From Acidimicrobiales bacterium (GTDB lineage: Bacteria; Actinomycetota; Acidimicrobiia; Acidimicrobiales; SZUA-35), in NCBI GenBank assembly GCA_013003535.1, contig JABDIY010000072.1, positions 1-44,753 of the forward strand: a DNA stretch of 44,753 bases. Reading direction: 5' to 3'. The notes beneath the pieces are model-generated. The model saw nothing but the letters and a program-made list of their open reading frames with translations. It did not search any database and was not told where the DNA came from. The translations under genes were made by a program, and so were the position numbers. The stretch's first letter is position 1. Each line of letters starts with the position of its first letter. Shown piece after piece: positions 25,441 through 34,242 of the stretch.

Positions 25441-26358
25441 TCATCGTGCTTGGAACAGCCCGCCTTCAACCGCTTCTACCTCGTTGCGCTGGATCATACG
25501 CTGGAGGTGGAGCTGGGCGGTTCGGCGCTCGACCGAGTCAACGAGTGAGTTCTGCACATGGGGACGGTAGACGAACCGGTGGTCCACCATCTCAGAAACC
25601 GAATGCGGGGTGGCGAGGAAACTCAACATCTCTTGGTGACGACGGTCGATGATTGCGCTGAACGCGTCGAGTCGTTCGATGAAATCACGCCGTCCTTCGA
25701 TCACGCCGCGATGATGAAACGTGACATAGAAATCGGCCTCTTCGTCTCGGATCTTGGTCAAGCTGCTCTCAAACTGGTCAAGGTCGCTCCACGCGTCGCC
25801 GTAATAGGGCCCAAAACCAGTGAGGTCGATGTCAGAACAAAAAAAGACACCGCCACTGATCCGAAAACCCGAGTGCCCTCGAGTGTGTCCGGGCAGATGA
25901 ACCGCTTCCACTGTGACTCCACCCAGATCGAAAACGTGACCGTCGGAGAACGCGATGGCATCGGGTCGAGGAACAAAGCTGAACTGGTCCAGGATTGTGG
26001 GAACAAAGCTGGCCCACACGGCACTTTCGAGTCCATAGGTTGCCGCCAACCCATCCAGGCTGGTGACGCCAGGAAGGTCGTCATGGTGCACATGCACCCG
26101 TGCGGTGGAGAACAGACCGTTGCCCGCCATGTGATCCTCGTGGGAATGGGAAGTGAGCACTGCATCGATCGGTAGCGGTGCCCCGCCCCGTTCCACCACA
26201 GTGACCGACGGGTCGATGATAACTGACTCTGAGGCTCCGGACACGACCAGGGAGTTGCCCGATGGGTAGGCGCCCGCGTCCGCGCCCAGCAGGACTCTGA
26301 CGTTGGGGGTCAGGTGTCGTTCACTATCGGACCAGTCGACGATTTTCCTGGCAGCCAC
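25441..26358 (-). CDS. MBL-fold metallo-hydrolase
   Basis: 305 residues. Metallo-beta-lactamase fold with HSHEDHMAGN at 71-80 (His71, His73, Asp75, His76), a third metal His in LPGHTRGHSGF, and FFCSDIDLTGFGPYYG with the bridging Asp. The C-terminal third (FERLDAFSAII, then a helical tail ending VEAVEGGLFQAR) looks like the helical extension of lactonase or RNase Z-like branches, but no substrate can be named. The start is GTG at 26358, preceded by a strong AAGGAGGG. It is divergent from the PAC2 gene with only 31 bp between starts. Confidence 0.85.
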   Translation of the reverse strand: MAARKIVDWSDSERHLTPNVRVLLGADAGAYPSGNSLVVSGASESVIIDPSVTVVERGGAPLPIDAVLTSHSHEDHMAGNGLFSTARVHVHHDDLPGVTSLDGLAATYGLESAVWASFVPTILDQFSFVPRPDAIAFSDGHVFDLGGVTVEAVHLPGHTRGHSGFRISGGVFFCSDIDLTGFGPYYGDAWSDLDQFESSLTKIRDEEADFYVTFHHRGVIEGRRDFIERLDAFSAIIDRRHQEMLSFLATPHSVSEMVDHRFVYRPHVQNSLVDSVERRTAQLHLQRMIQRNEVEAVEGGLFQAR

Positions 26359-26389
26359 GGTGCCCTCCTTGGCCCAGAGCGTAGCTACC

Positions 26390-27283
26390 GTGCATGTGGT
26401 GGACCCGTTCGGACCGGAAAACGAGCTTGAAGTGTCGTGGTTTGAACGACCGTCGTCCTTCCGTCAACCGATTCTGATATTGGCGTTGCATGGGCTCTTT
26501 GACGCGGGGAAAGCATCAACGAACGCTGCGGTCTGGATCAGGGAAAACACCGATTCGACGCTGATCGGCGAGTTCGACCCTGAGGAGATGTACAACTTCG
26601 CCGAGAACCGACCCCGCACCGGTTTCGGTTCTGACGGGCAGAGGGTGATCGATTGGCCGCGAGTGAAGATCTTCGGCTGTCGGGCCGAAGGTCCACGGGA
26701 TGCTCTGGTGATCGTTGGGATAGAGCCGCAGTATCGCTGGCGATCCCTAGCCGAATCAATCGGAAGGATTGTTCTCCTGTCCGGAACCGAACTAGTCATC
26801 ACATTGGGGTCCACCTTGGCGATGACGCCGCACACCCGACCGGCGCGTGTGGTGGGAAGTGCCGGCGATCCCGTTCTCGCTCAGCGAATGCAGCTCAACA
26901 TGCCCTCTTATGAAGGGCCGACCGGGGTGATCGGGGTCATCAACCAGACCCTGGAGGCCGCCAGTCTTCCCGTTCTCTCGCTTCGGTCCGAGGTGCCCCA
27001 TTACGTGCCAGGAGCTCCGAGCCCCAAAGCTACCCAGGTCTTGTTGCGACGGCTCGAGCAACTCACCGGTATCCCTACCAAGTACACCGAACTCGATGGC
27101 CACGTGCACGAGTGGACCCGCCAGGTCGACGAGGCCGTACAGGCGGACGAGGAAAGTCGGGTCTATCTCCGGCACCTCGAAAAGCGTGTTGACCAAGACG
27201 AGGAACGATTTCCCAGCGGTGACGACCTCGCCGCCGAACTCGAGGCATACCTGCGTGAGTCCGGCGACCCGGGTTCTGACTGA
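26390..27283 (+). CDS. PAC2-family protein
   Basis: 297 residues. PAC2 fold as in archaeal and eukaryotic proteasome-assembly chaperones and in actinobacterial proteins near the Pup-proteasome system. Hallmarks are the N-terminal LILALHGLFDAGKASTNAA, the DALVIVGIEPQYRW strand, VITLGSTLAMTPHTRP, and LPVLSLRSEVPHYVPGAPSPKAT. The tail is acidic and helical. Start GTG 26390 is chosen because the frame upstream to 26303 overlaps the divergent hydrolase; GTG codons a few residues later are alternatives. No proteasome gene is in the window, so its partner is unknown. Confidence 0.85.
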   Translation: MHVVDPFGPENELEVSWFERPSSFRQPILILALHGLFDAGKASTNAAVWIRENTDSTLIGEFDPEEMYNFAENRPRTGFGSDGQRVIDWPRVKIFGCRAEGPRDALVIVGIEPQYRWRSLAESIGRIVLLSGTELVITLGSTLAMTPHTRPARVVGSAGDPVLAQRMQLNMPSYEGPTGVIGVINQTLEAASLPVLSLRSEVPHYVPGAPSPKATQVLLRRLEQLTGIPTKYTELDGHVHEWTRQVDEAVQADEESRVYLRHLEKRVDQDEERFPSGDDLAAELEAYLRESGDPGSD

Positions 27284-27295
27284 CCGGACTGGCCC

Positions 27296-27339
27296 GACAC
27301 CCCCGTTTGGGGATCGCTGGCTGCTCGCCTTGGGGTGTC
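27296..27339. promoter_or_regulatory. Inverted repeat upstream of sodN
   Basis: GACACCCC (27296-27303) and GGGGTGTC (27332-27339) form a perfect 8-bp inverted repeat with 28 bases between. Inside the repeat is CCCC-GTTT-GGGG (27301-27312). It lies 74 bp before the sodN start and 13 bp after the PAC2 stop. It could be an operator for nickel-dependent control of sodN or a terminator for the PAC2 gene; sequence alone does not decide. Confidence 0.4.
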
Positions 27340-27412
27340 ACGGCAATTGCTCGCTAGCGTTGTGCCAACCACTGGGTACGAAGAATGTGCCCACTTCCCA
27401 TGGAGTTGATTG

Positions 27413-27874
27413 ATGAGTTTTTCAAAGACCCTGCTTGCCTCGCTGAATCATTGGAGTGCCGCTCCGGTTGCCTCTGCTCACTGCGACGGTCCCTGTGGTG
27501 TGTATGACCCCGCCAGCGCCCGAATCGCCGGGGAGGCTGTGTTGTCCATGACCAAGAAGCTCGTAGATCTCGGTGATGACCAGGGTCTCGATTCTGAAAA
27601 CACGCGGACGCGTTACATCGCGATCAAGGAAGAGCAAGCCGAGCTGGTGAAGCGGGAACTCAATATCCTCTGGCACGACTATTTCAAGCCAGCTCACCTG
27701 GAGGCCTACCCGGATCTCCACACCACCTTCTGGAATGCGGCCAAGCAAGCATCGGCCTGCAAGACCTCGGTCAGCGTCGACGCCGCCAATGAGCTCATGG
27801 CTCAGATCGAAGCCATTCACAACATGTTCTGGGCAACGAAGAACCGCGACGTTGCCTGGGTCACCGCCTCCTAG
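27413..27874 (+). CDS. sodN: Nickel superoxide dismutase
   Basis: 153 residues. Ni-containing SOD that dismutates superoxide. The nickel hook HCDGPCGVYDP is at 23-33, so processing after Ala22 exposes His23 as the N-terminal nickel ligand, with Cys24 and Cys28. A 22-residue leader (MSFSKTLLASLNHWSAAPVASA) is the propeptide. The rest is the four-helix bundle, with conserved HDYFKPAHL and HTTFWNAAKQASACK. ATG 27413 follows TGGAG. The maturation protease gene overlaps its 3' end. Nickel SOD is common in actinobacteria and marine bacteria. Confidence 0.97.
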   Translation: MSFSKTLLASLNHWSAAPVASAHCDGPCGVYDPASARIAGEAVLSMTKKLVDLGDDQGLDSENTRTRYIAIKEEQAELVKRELNILWHDYFKPAHLEAYPDLHTTFWNAAKQASACKTSVSVDAANELMAQIEAIHNMFWATKNRDVAWVTAS

Positions 27875-28253
27875 TTCACACATCGCCTCGCCGGCACCGC
27901 GTAGCTACCTATCTATCGTCACCGACCTGTGGGCATGGGCCTGCGGTCGGCGACGACGTTTCGTGGTGGGCGGGAGGTCCATGCTGCCCACGCTCGAGCC
28001 CGGGTGGTTTCTTCTCATGGACCCGAGCCGGGTACCTGCCGAAGGTCAAATCGTCGTGGCGCGTCATCCCGATGGATCGTCAACCGTGGTGGTGAAACGG
28101 GTGCAACGGGTATTGGACGACCATTCGCTGTGGGTGCTGAGCGACAACGTCAACACCGGCACCGACTCCCGCCATTTCGGACCGATTCGAGCCGGCGAAG
28201 TACTGGGCGTGGTCACCCTGGTGTTGGATCATCCGCGCCGGGCGGTGGTCTGA
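27852..28253 (+). CDS. sodX: Nickel-type SOD maturation protease (S26 peptidase)
   Basis: About 133 residues. Signal-peptidase-like protease that removes the SodN propeptide. The S26 Ser/Lys dyad is clear: Ser43 in [12 protein letters not shown] and Lys82 in VVVKRVQRV. The later box [18 protein letters not shown] is the S26 box D/E equivalent (SDN...DSR.FGPI). It begins inside the last 23 bases of sodN at TTG 27852 in another frame. No ribosome site is evident, and a start at one of the GTGs before GGRSM is possible. Its last 41 bases overlap the 3' end of the convergent aroC. Confidence 0.88.
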   Translation: MPGSPPPSSHIASPAPRSYLSIVTDLWAWACGRRRRFVVGGRSMLPTLEPGWFLLMDPSRVPAEGQIVVARHPDGSSTVVVKRVQRVLDDHSLWVLSDNVNTGTDSRHFGPIRAGEVLGVVTLVLDHPRRAVV

Positions 28254-29331
28254 GGGAGCGGTAGGCGTTTTGTCGCAACGCGTGGTCGGCCAACGTCAGG
28301 AGCACCATCGCCTCTACCATCGGCACCGCTCGGGGCAGAACGCACGGGTCGTGGCGGCCCTTGGCAGCCAAGGTGGTTGCTTCGCCTGCGGTGGTCACCG
28401 TTGTTTGTTCCGATGCGATGGTGGCGGTGGGTTTGAATGCCGCCCGGCCATACACGAGCGCACCTGCGGAGATCCCGCCCTGGACCCCTCCGGAGTTGTT
28501 GGTAGCCAACGATGGAGAGCCATCGCCAGGGACGAACGGATCGTTGTGTTGCAGGCCCGTGAGTCGGGTGCCGCCGAAGCCGGAGCCGATCTCGAAGCCT
28601 TTGCAGGCTGGAAGCGAGAGCACTCCCTTGCCGAGGTCGGCCTCCAGGCGGTCGAATACTGGCTCGCCCCAGCCGGCGGGCACGTTTCGGGCCACGAACT
28701 CGACCACGCCGCCGAGAGAGTCGCCGCGTTTGCGGGCTTCGCTGATCGCGGTCTCCATCAACTGGGCGGCCGCTGGATCGGGGCACCGGGTGGGGCTGGC
28801 TTCGACGTCTTGGAGAGTGACTTCGGACCGATTGACCGTGGCGTCGATTGCGTGGACTTGCTGCACCCACGCCAACACCTCAACACCGAAAGCGTCGGTC
28901 AGCCACCGACGGGCAAGAGCCGCCGCCGCTACCCGTCCCACCGTCTCGCGGGCGGAACTTCGTCCGCCGCCACGGTGATCCCTCCGACCGTACTTGGCGA
29001 GGTAGGTGAAGTCTGCGTGACTGGGTCGGAACACTTCTTTGAGGTGGTCATAGGCGCCGGGGTTCTGGTCGGCGTTGCGAACCATCATCGCAATTGGCGT
29101 GCCAGTGGTATGACCGTCGAAAACGCCCGAGAGGATCTCCACTTCGTCGCCCTCGGCTCGTTGGGTAACCAAATGACTCTGACCCGGGCGGCGTCGATCC
29201 AGGTCGGCCTGGATTTCTTCGACGATGACAGGTACACCAGCGGGACATCCATCCACGATCACCCCGACCGCCGGTCCATGAGATTCGCCGAAGGTGCTGA
29301 TGCGAAACAGCTTGCCGTAAACGCTGGTCAC
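28213..29331 (-). CDS. aroC: Chorismate synthase
   Basis: 372 residues. FMN-dependent last step of the shikimate pathway, EPSP to chorismate. Recognisable elements are the N-terminal [19 protein letters not shown], the [12 protein letters not shown] loop, [30 protein letters not shown] (motif continues as in the family) and the C-terminal [17 protein letters not shown]. The start is GTG. The gene is convergent with sodX over a 41-bp overlap and divergent from the ferredoxin gene. pheA and trpG, which act downstream, are elsewhere in the window. Confidence 0.96.
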   Translation of the reverse strand: MTSVYGKLFRISTFGESHGPAVGVIVDGCPAGVPVIVEEIQADLDRRRPGQSHLVTQRAEGDEVEILSGVFDGHTTGTPIAMMVRNADQNPGAYDHLKEVFRPSHADFTYLAKYGRRDHRGGGRSSARETVGRVAAAALARRWLTDAFGVEVLAWVQQVHAIDATVNRSEVTLQDVEASPTRCPDPAAAQLMETAISEARKRGDSLGGVVEFVARNVPAGWGEPVFDRLEADLGKGVLSLPACKGFEIGSGFGGTRLTGLQHNDPFVPGDGSPSLATNNSGGVQGGISAGALVYGRAAFKPTATIASEQTTVTTAGEATTLAAKGRHDPCVLPRAVPMVEAMVLLTLADHALRQNAYRSLRPPPGADDPTPG

Positions 29332-29414
29332 TGTTTTCCGAGCGGGAAGGTCACGGCGCCCAGCGTACCGCCCCGTCTCTCGTCGGCTGGGTTGTGGCGG
29401 TACGGTGTAGCTCG

Positions 29415-29717
29415 ATGAGCGACATCTCTCGCATCCACGTGTGGATAGATCAGGACCTCTGCACGGGGGACGGGATTTGTACCGACCACGCTCCGGAGGT
29501 CTTCACGATCCTGGAAGACGGTATTGCCTACTGTCTCGAAGGAGATCGCGTTTTCAACGATCCCGGCGGGTCGGCAGAAATGGCACTGGTACCCCAGTCC
29601 CTCGAAGCCGATGTGATCGCCGCAGCTGCGGAGTGCCCCGGTGAGTGCATTTTTATCGAGGTCGACGAATACGTTTCCGCCCTACCGGAGGGGACGGGAG
29701 CAGGACTGCACGCCTAG
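29415..29717 (+). CDS. 3Fe-4S ferredoxin
   Basis: 100 residues. Small electron carrier of the type that serves cytochromes P450 and related oxygenases. The cluster ligands are in CTGDGIC (C-x5-C) and ECPGECI near residue 70, with the spacing of [3Fe-4S] proteins. [12 protein letters not shown] between them is typical. ATG 29415 is preferred over the frame's earlier GTG. No P450 or reductase gene is adjacent. It converges with the sulfur-transport gene cluster across 21 bp. Confidence 0.92.
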   Translation: MSDISRIHVWIDQDLCTGDGICTDHAPEVFTILEDGIAYCLEGDRVFNDPGGSAEMALVPQSLEADVIAAAAECPGECIFIEVDEYVSALPEGTGAGLHA

Positions 29718-29738
29718 GAGCTACAACTACCGGCCGAG

Positions 29739-30158
29739 CTATACGCTGCAGGCGCCGCTGTCGAAGTGGAAGTACTTGGCGTTCATCAAGCGATAGCTAC
29801 GCATGCCGACGGCGATTCCCGCCATGGTGACGAGAGCTGGCGTGTAACCAGTGCCGAGCTGCACGATCGGAATCGACGGACAGCCGCCCGAAATGGCCCA
29901 GCCCGCTCCGAAGAGCACAGCGCCGGGGACCACACCGCGGTGGATCCGAGCGCCGGCAGGCCGGTCCTTGGTGAAGACGAAGAACCCTATTGCGGCGGCG
30001 GCAACACCGCCCGCAAAGGTGAAGAACATTCGCAGGTCCTGGAATGTAAACATGCGATTCAGCTCACCGAAATCGCCGAAGCCGATCATGCCCAACGAGA
30101 ACCCGAGGGCGGCGCCGAAGAATCCGACGAGGAGGTGGATGCGATACTTCTCGATCAT
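29739..30158 (-). CDS. YeeE/YedE family sulfur-transport protein, second half
   Basis: 139 residues with four membrane helices. It corresponds to one half of the YeeE/YedE (TsuA, thiosulfate uptake) fold. The conserved loop AISGGCPSIPIVQLGTG carries the Cys that contacts the sulfur substrate in that family. The start ATG (30158-30156) overlaps the upstream stop (TGATG), with GGAAGG as ribosome site, so it is translated together with the first half. The two proteins should assemble as one pore, as in PmpA/PmpB-like pairs. Confidence 0.82.
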   Translation of the reverse strand: MIEKYRIHLLVGFFGAALGFSLGMIGFGDFGELNRMFTFQDLRMFFTFAGGVAAAAIGFFVFTKDRPAGARIHRGVVPGAVLFGAGWAISGGCPSIPIVQLGTGYTPALVTMAGIAVGMRSYRLMNAKYFHFDSGACSV

Positions 30159-30775
30159 CAAATGACCTTCCAAAGGAGTAGGGATACGGCGACGGCCGTG
30201 CCGAAGAAAACGCTGGTTGCGAGCAGGCTGACGGGGTGAAGACGGCTACAGCCGCTCATTCCGTGACCGGAGCTACACCCTCCCGCCATGCGGGTACCGA
30301 TGCCAACCATGACCCCGCCTACGAAAAGCGTTGGCCACATCAGCGGTCCGTTCACCACGATGTCGGCAAAGTCTGGTCCCATGTCGGCCCGAAGCTGGAA
30401 GCGGCCGTTCATGACGGCGGCGACAAACGAGCCGACGAGGATCATGGAGAGCAGCGTGGCGCTAGCGGTGAGCGGCAGCTTGGCGCTCTGTTGCGCAGGC
30501 TTGGCCGCGGTCTGTGGCGGCGCGGCAGTGAGTAGATCGCCGCCTTCCGGTGCACCGAATTCGGCCATCGTCGCTTCTCGAAGCGCGGCCTCGAAGCCCG
30601 CCTTGTCGGCCAGGACCTGAGCGTCCATCTCTTCGGCGGCTTTCTCGATCTTCCAGTGAACGACGCGTTCCCAAGAACTGGAGACGCCAAACCGGCGTCC
30701 TATCAACTCGTGATAGAGGACGGTGATCGTTGCGAGCGCCAGGGCGCCTGCCCACCACGGCCAGTAGTCCATCAT
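30158..30775 (-). CDS. YeeE/YedE family sulfur-transport protein, first half
   Basis: 205 residues. The membrane part (about 100-205) has the YeeE signature RMAGGCSSGHGMSGCSRL with conserved Cys residues. The N-terminal 100 residues hold one membrane helix (WWAGALALATITVLYHEL) and an Ala/Glu-rich cytoplasmic stretch that is not part of the standard YeeE fold. Its start overlaps the stop of the upstream Cys-rich gene, and its stop overlaps the next start, so all three are one coupled operon. Thiosulfate or a related inorganic sulfur species is the likely cargo. Confidence 0.82.
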   Translation of the reverse strand: MMDYWPWWAGALALATITVLYHELIGRRFGVSSSWERVVHWKIEKAAEEMDAQVLADKAGFEAALREATMAEFGAPEGGDLLTAAPPQTAAKPAQQSAKLPLTASATLLSMILVGSFVAAVMNGRFQLRADMGPDFADIVVNGPLMWPTLFVGGVMVGIGTRMAGGCSSGHGMSGCSRLHPVSLLATSVFFGTAVAVSLLLWKVI

Positions 30776-31125
30776 GGCTTCACCCCGAACAGCCCCTTGA
30801 AGCGACCCCAGAAGCCTTTCGCCGTGCGAGCTTCTTCCAGCACTGTTTCCGCAGCTTCGTCGCTGAGGACGGCGACCGAACCAGCCTGCAGTTCCTGGGC
30901 TGAGCCCACCGTCACCTTCTTGGTGGAGAGATCATTGGCGATTCCGCCGATGATCTTGCCGTTGGGCAGTAATGCCAGAGGGACCGGCTTGCCGGAGCGG
31001 CTCGCCTTGAATCGCGCGCAGTCGAGGAAGCGATTGTCAGTGTCACAGTAGGACTCTCGCCATCCGGCAAGACTGTTGTTCAGCATGGGAAAGAGTGGAC
31101 AGGAATCCACGTGGCTACAGCTCAT
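30772..31125 (-). CDS. Small Cys-rich protein leading the sulfur-transport operon
   Basis: 117 residues. The N-terminal 40 residues hold five cysteines and a His (SCSHVDSCPLFPML, ESYCDTD, LDCARF) spaced as a possible metal or Fe-S site. LPNGKIIGGIAND and a C-terminal basic/hydrophobic tail (GFWGRFKGLFGVKP) follow. The family is not recognised. The ribosome site GAGGAG precedes the ATG. Being first in an operon with two YeeE-type membrane proteins suggests a sulfur sensor, carrier or assembly partner, but no function can be claimed. Confidence 0.7.
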   Translation of the reverse strand: MSCSHVDSCPLFPMLNNSLAGWRESYCDTDNRFLDCARFKASRSGKPVPLALLPNGKIIGGIANDLSTKKVTVGSAQELQAGSVAVLSDEAAETVLEEARTAKGFWGRFKGLFGVKP

Positions 31126-31273
31126 CTCAGCTCCTCGATCGCGATCTGCCCCTTAGTCGTCGACGGATTGGGCCAGCTACTTGAGCCGGTTGTAGGGACC
31201 TGTCCAGCACCCTTTGGATGAGCACCGTCGGCACTAGTCGACGACCTATCCGTCAGCGGTCTAGTGTCACACC

Positions 31274-32641
31274 GTGACTGTTTCCCGCAACGACCGCAAG
31301 ATTCTTCTCTCCGAATCCGAAATGCCCACCCAGTGGTACAACATCGTGCCGGATCTGCCCTCCCCGCCGCCTCCCGCCCTGCATCCCGGCACGCTTCAAC
31401 CGGCCGGCCCGGAGGACTTCGAAGCATTGTTCCCGATGGCATTGATCATGCAGGAAGTGTCGATGGACCGCTATATCGACATACCCGGTGAGGTTTTGGA
31501 CATCTATCGGATGTGGCGGCCAACGCCGCTGTTTCGAGCCCGTGGGCTGGAGAAGGCACTGGATACGCCCGCCCGCATCTACTACAAGTATGAAGGCGTC
31601 TCGCCCGCTGGATCCCACAAGCCAAACACCGCAGTGCCGCAGGCCTACTACAACAAAATGGAAGGGGTCAGCAAGCTCACTACCGAGACTGGAGCCGGCC
31701 AGTGGGGCACCGCCCTTGCATTTGCCTGCGCTCTTTTCGATATGAGCTGTGAGGTCTGGCAGGTGCGTTCCAGCTATGACCAGAAGCCCTACCGAAAAGC
31801 CATGATTGAGACATTCGGCGGGGTGGTTCATCCCAGCCCGAGCGATCTCACCGCCGCCGGAAGAGCCATTCTTCAGGCCAACCCGGCGTCGTCCGGATCA
31901 CTGGGGATTGCCATCAGTGAGGCTGTCGAGGTCGCTGCCCCGGATCCCGAGGTTCGGTATGCGTTGGGGTCGGTGCTCAATCACGTTCTGATGCACCAGA
32001 CGATCATCGGCGAGGAGACGTTGCTCCAGCTGGCCAAAGTGGAAGACACCCCGGATGTTCTGGTCGGCTGCACCGGTGGTGGCTCCAACTTCGCCGGTCT
32101 GTCGTTTCCTTTCTTGCGTGAGAAGTTGGCGGGCCGGATGAACCCGCGGATCCTCGCTACGGAGCCAGCCGCTTGTCCCAGCCTGACGCGCGGGCGATAT
32201 GCCTACGATTTCGGTGACGCTGCAGGGATGACACCGCTGATGAAGATGCACACCCTGGGCCACGACTTCGTTCCCGATCCGATCCACGCCGGCGGTCTGC
32301 GGTATCACGGAATGGCCCCGTTGATCAGCCACATCTACGAGCTGGGCATGATGGAGGCCGTCGCAATTCACCAGACCGAGTGCTTCGAGGCCGGTGTGAG
32401 GTTCGCCCGGACCGAAGGGATCGTGCCGGCGCCCGAGCCGACCCACGCTTTGGCCGGTGCCATCCGCGAAGCGCTGGACGCCAAGGAAAAGGGTGAGGAA
32501 CGAGTCATTCTCACCGCACTCTGCGGGCACGGCCACTTGGACCTTGGGGCCTATGACAGGTTTTTCGCCGGCGAGATGGTGGATTATGACTTCCCCGAGG
32601 AAAAGGTTCGGGATGCGATGGCCAGAATCCCGGCGGTTTAG
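31274..32641 (+). CDS. trpB2: TrpB2-type tryptophan synthase beta-like PLP enzyme
   Basis: 455 residues, the long TrpB2 form. The PLP lysine is Lys116 in [14 protein letters not shown]. Further motifs are [12 protein letters not shown], the phosphate-binding [13 protein letters not shown] and [11 protein letters not shown] near the C terminus. The N terminus [21 protein letters not shown] is specific for TrpB2. TrpB2 condenses indole (or O-phosphoserine in some lineages) and serine. It does not need TrpA and is often an orphan, as here. The start is GTG 31274; the ATG at 31322 would cut the conserved N terminus. Confidence 0.93.
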   Translation: MTVSRNDRKILLSESEMPTQWYNIVPDLPSPPPPALHPGTLQPAGPEDFEALFPMALIMQEVSMDRYIDIPGEVLDIYRMWRPTPLFRARGLEKALDTPARIYYKYEGVSPAGSHKPNTAVPQAYYNKMEGVSKLTTETGAGQWGTALAFACALFDMSCEVWQVRSSYDQKPYRKAMIETFGGVVHPSPSDLTAAGRAILQANPASSGSLGIAISEAVEVAAPDPEVRYALGSVLNHVLMHQTIIGEETLLQLAKVEDTPDVLVGCTGGGSNFAGLSFPFLREKLAGRMNPRILATEPAACPSLTRGRYAYDFGDAAGMTPLMKMHTLGHDFVPDPIHAGGLRYHGMAPLISHIYELGMMEAVAIHQTECFEAGVRFARTEGIVPAPEPTHALAGAIREALDAKEKGEERVILTALCGHGHLDLGAYDRFFAGEMVDYDFPEEKVRDAMARIPAV

Positions 32642-32686
32642 CTGCCTCGCGGTGGGGTTGAAGCGCCGCAGTAGTAGAAAACAACG

Positions 32687-33847
32687 GTGAGGACCGAGGC
32701 AACCGAAGACGAACAGGGCGATCGCCGGGCGGTCTATTCGGCCTGGGTGTTTCTCGGCGCACTTACGGCGATCTTCGTTGGCATGGCGCTCTGGGCCAGC
32801 CAGCTGAATGACACCCCAGACTCTACATTCGTCGATGCTGGGCGGACCACATCAACAACTTCGCAGCCGGCGGCACTGAAACCCGCCATCGTGCACGCGG
32901 AAATCAATAGATCGACCGCCACTCTCAGCGGAACGGTTCCCGATGAAGGGGCCCGAATCCAGTTGGTTCGAATCGCCGAAGACGAATTCGGTCGGGGCAA
33001 CGTGGTTGATGATCTCACGATCGATCCCGGCGTCGACCTCGCTACCGGCACCATCGACATTCGTGGTGTATCCGAGACCGGTGATGACGCCCCAGAAATC
33101 CTGCGCCTCACCGCCCACGCCCAATTGGGGCTGACCCCCGGCGAGTTCGACATCAGTAGTGTTGACCCGGCCGTTGACCCCGCAGTGGTCCTCATGGCGG
33201 TTGAGGGTGACTCTGTTGTCCTCACTGGCACGGTGCCCGATGAGGCTACGGTGCGCCGGCTGATAGCGGCCGCTGAGGCCGCCTATGGCGATGGAAATGT
33301 CGACGGTACGGGCCTTGAGATCGTACCCACCACCATGGAAGCCGCAACCATAACGATCGAGGGGCCTACTGCGCCGGGCGATCTGCGGGCCAACGATCTA
33401 GCGGAAGTCACCGCGCTCGACTTCAATTCCGCAATAGTCACCAATGCCAGCGAAATCGATCTCAGCGACGCCGCGCTGGACGCTTACGAGGCGCAACTGC
33501 AGGACACCTTGGCCACCAATCCGATTCTCTTCGACGTTGGAACGAGCCGAATCACAGACGAAGGACAGGCCAATCTCCTTCAGATCGTCGCCGCCATCAA
33601 CGCCGTTCCCGATCTCGGTGTCGAGATCGTTGGCCATACCGATTCCGATGGTGGCGACACCGTCAACCAGACACTTTCGGAATCCCGGGCCGAGGCGGTT
33701 CAGGAAGCGTTGGTCAACCTGGGAATTCCGGCAGAACGCCTGACTACCCGCGGCGCCGGTTCATCGGAGCCGATCGCCAGCAACGACACTCGAGAAGGGC
33801 GTCAGCGGAACCGTCGGATCGAGTTCAAGTTCGAGCGACCGGGATGA
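32687..33847 (+). CDS. BON-OmpA envelope protein (ArfA/OmpATb-like)
   Basis: 386 residues. A single N-terminal membrane helix (VFLGALTAIFVGMALWASQL), then two BON-type repeats (about 68-140 and 165-220; HAEINRSTATLSGTVPDEG and VEGDSVVLTGTVPDEA). A C-terminal OmpA peptidoglycan-binding domain follows (about 280-386; ILFDVGTSRITDEGQ, VEIVGHTDSDGG, SESRAEAVQEAL, GQRNRRIEFKF region). This order matches mycobacterial ArfA/OmpATb. It should tether the membrane to the wall. The start is GTG 32687. The stop overlaps the end of a small convergent gene. Confidence 0.85.
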   Translation: MRTEATEDEQGDRRAVYSAWVFLGALTAIFVGMALWASQLNDTPDSTFVDAGRTTSTTSQPAALKPAIVHAEINRSTATLSGTVPDEGARIQLVRIAEDEFGRGNVVDDLTIDPGVDLATGTIDIRGVSETGDDAPEILRLTAHAQLGLTPGEFDISSVDPAVDPAVVLMAVEGDSVVLTGTVPDEATVRRLIAAAEAAYGDGNVDGTGLEIVPTTMEAATITIEGPTAPGDLRANDLAEVTALDFNSAIVTNASEIDLSDAALDAYEAQLQDTLATNPILFDVGTSRITDEGQANLLQIVAAINAVPDLGVEIVGHTDSDGGDTVNQTLSESRAEAVQEALVNLGIPAERLTTRGAGSSEPIASNDTREGRQRNRRIEFKFERPG

Positions 33848-34088
33848 GCATTTGCCACCCACCTTGCCAGTAGGAAAAAGCAGACAGCTGAATCTCATCT
33901 GAGGCGGGCTCATGATGGAGGGCTGTGAAAATTAGATCACTCACAACCGCCAAGGTCTCAGGGTCCACATCGTCGATATCACGGAACCCATTGATGATGT
34001 CCTGAGCACGTTGGACCGACGTGTTCAGTAAGTAGGCCACGGTTGTGGCCAAATGCGTGTGGATGAAACCACCTGCGTGACTGGACAT
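33825..34088 (-). CDS. Hypothetical small protein
   Basis: 87 residues, no recognised family. The sequence looks protein-like and helical (TVAYLLNTSVQRAQDIINGF, then DPETLAVVSDLIFTALHHE), with no Cys and no membrane segment. An AT-rich stretch of about 60 bases upstream, unusual for this window, could hold its promoter as well as that of the divergent M16 gene. Its last 23 bases overlap the 3' end of the OmpA-like gene. It may be a small toxin-antitoxin-like or regulatory protein, but nothing specific supports that. Confidence 0.5.
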   Translation of the reverse strand: MSSHAGGFIHTHLATTVAYLLNTSVQRAQDIINGFRDIDDVDPETLAVVSDLIFTALHHEPASDEIQLSAFSYWQGGWQMLIPVART

Positions 34089-34242
34089 CTTTCTATCATC
34101 GCAGGCGTTTACTGTTTATTGACTACTTGTCGACTTCTTATTGGGATATTTTCTACGAAATAGCCGGTTGTCCGGTTATTTGGCGGGCCGTGGCGAGCGG
34201 ATATGGTCCACAAGTTCCGCACCGTCCTGCCGATTGGCACCG

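Noticed and set aside
28270-29418. Long plus-strand open frame opposite aroC
   Set aside because: It is the antisense shadow of chorismate synthase, whose motifs are complete on the minus strand.
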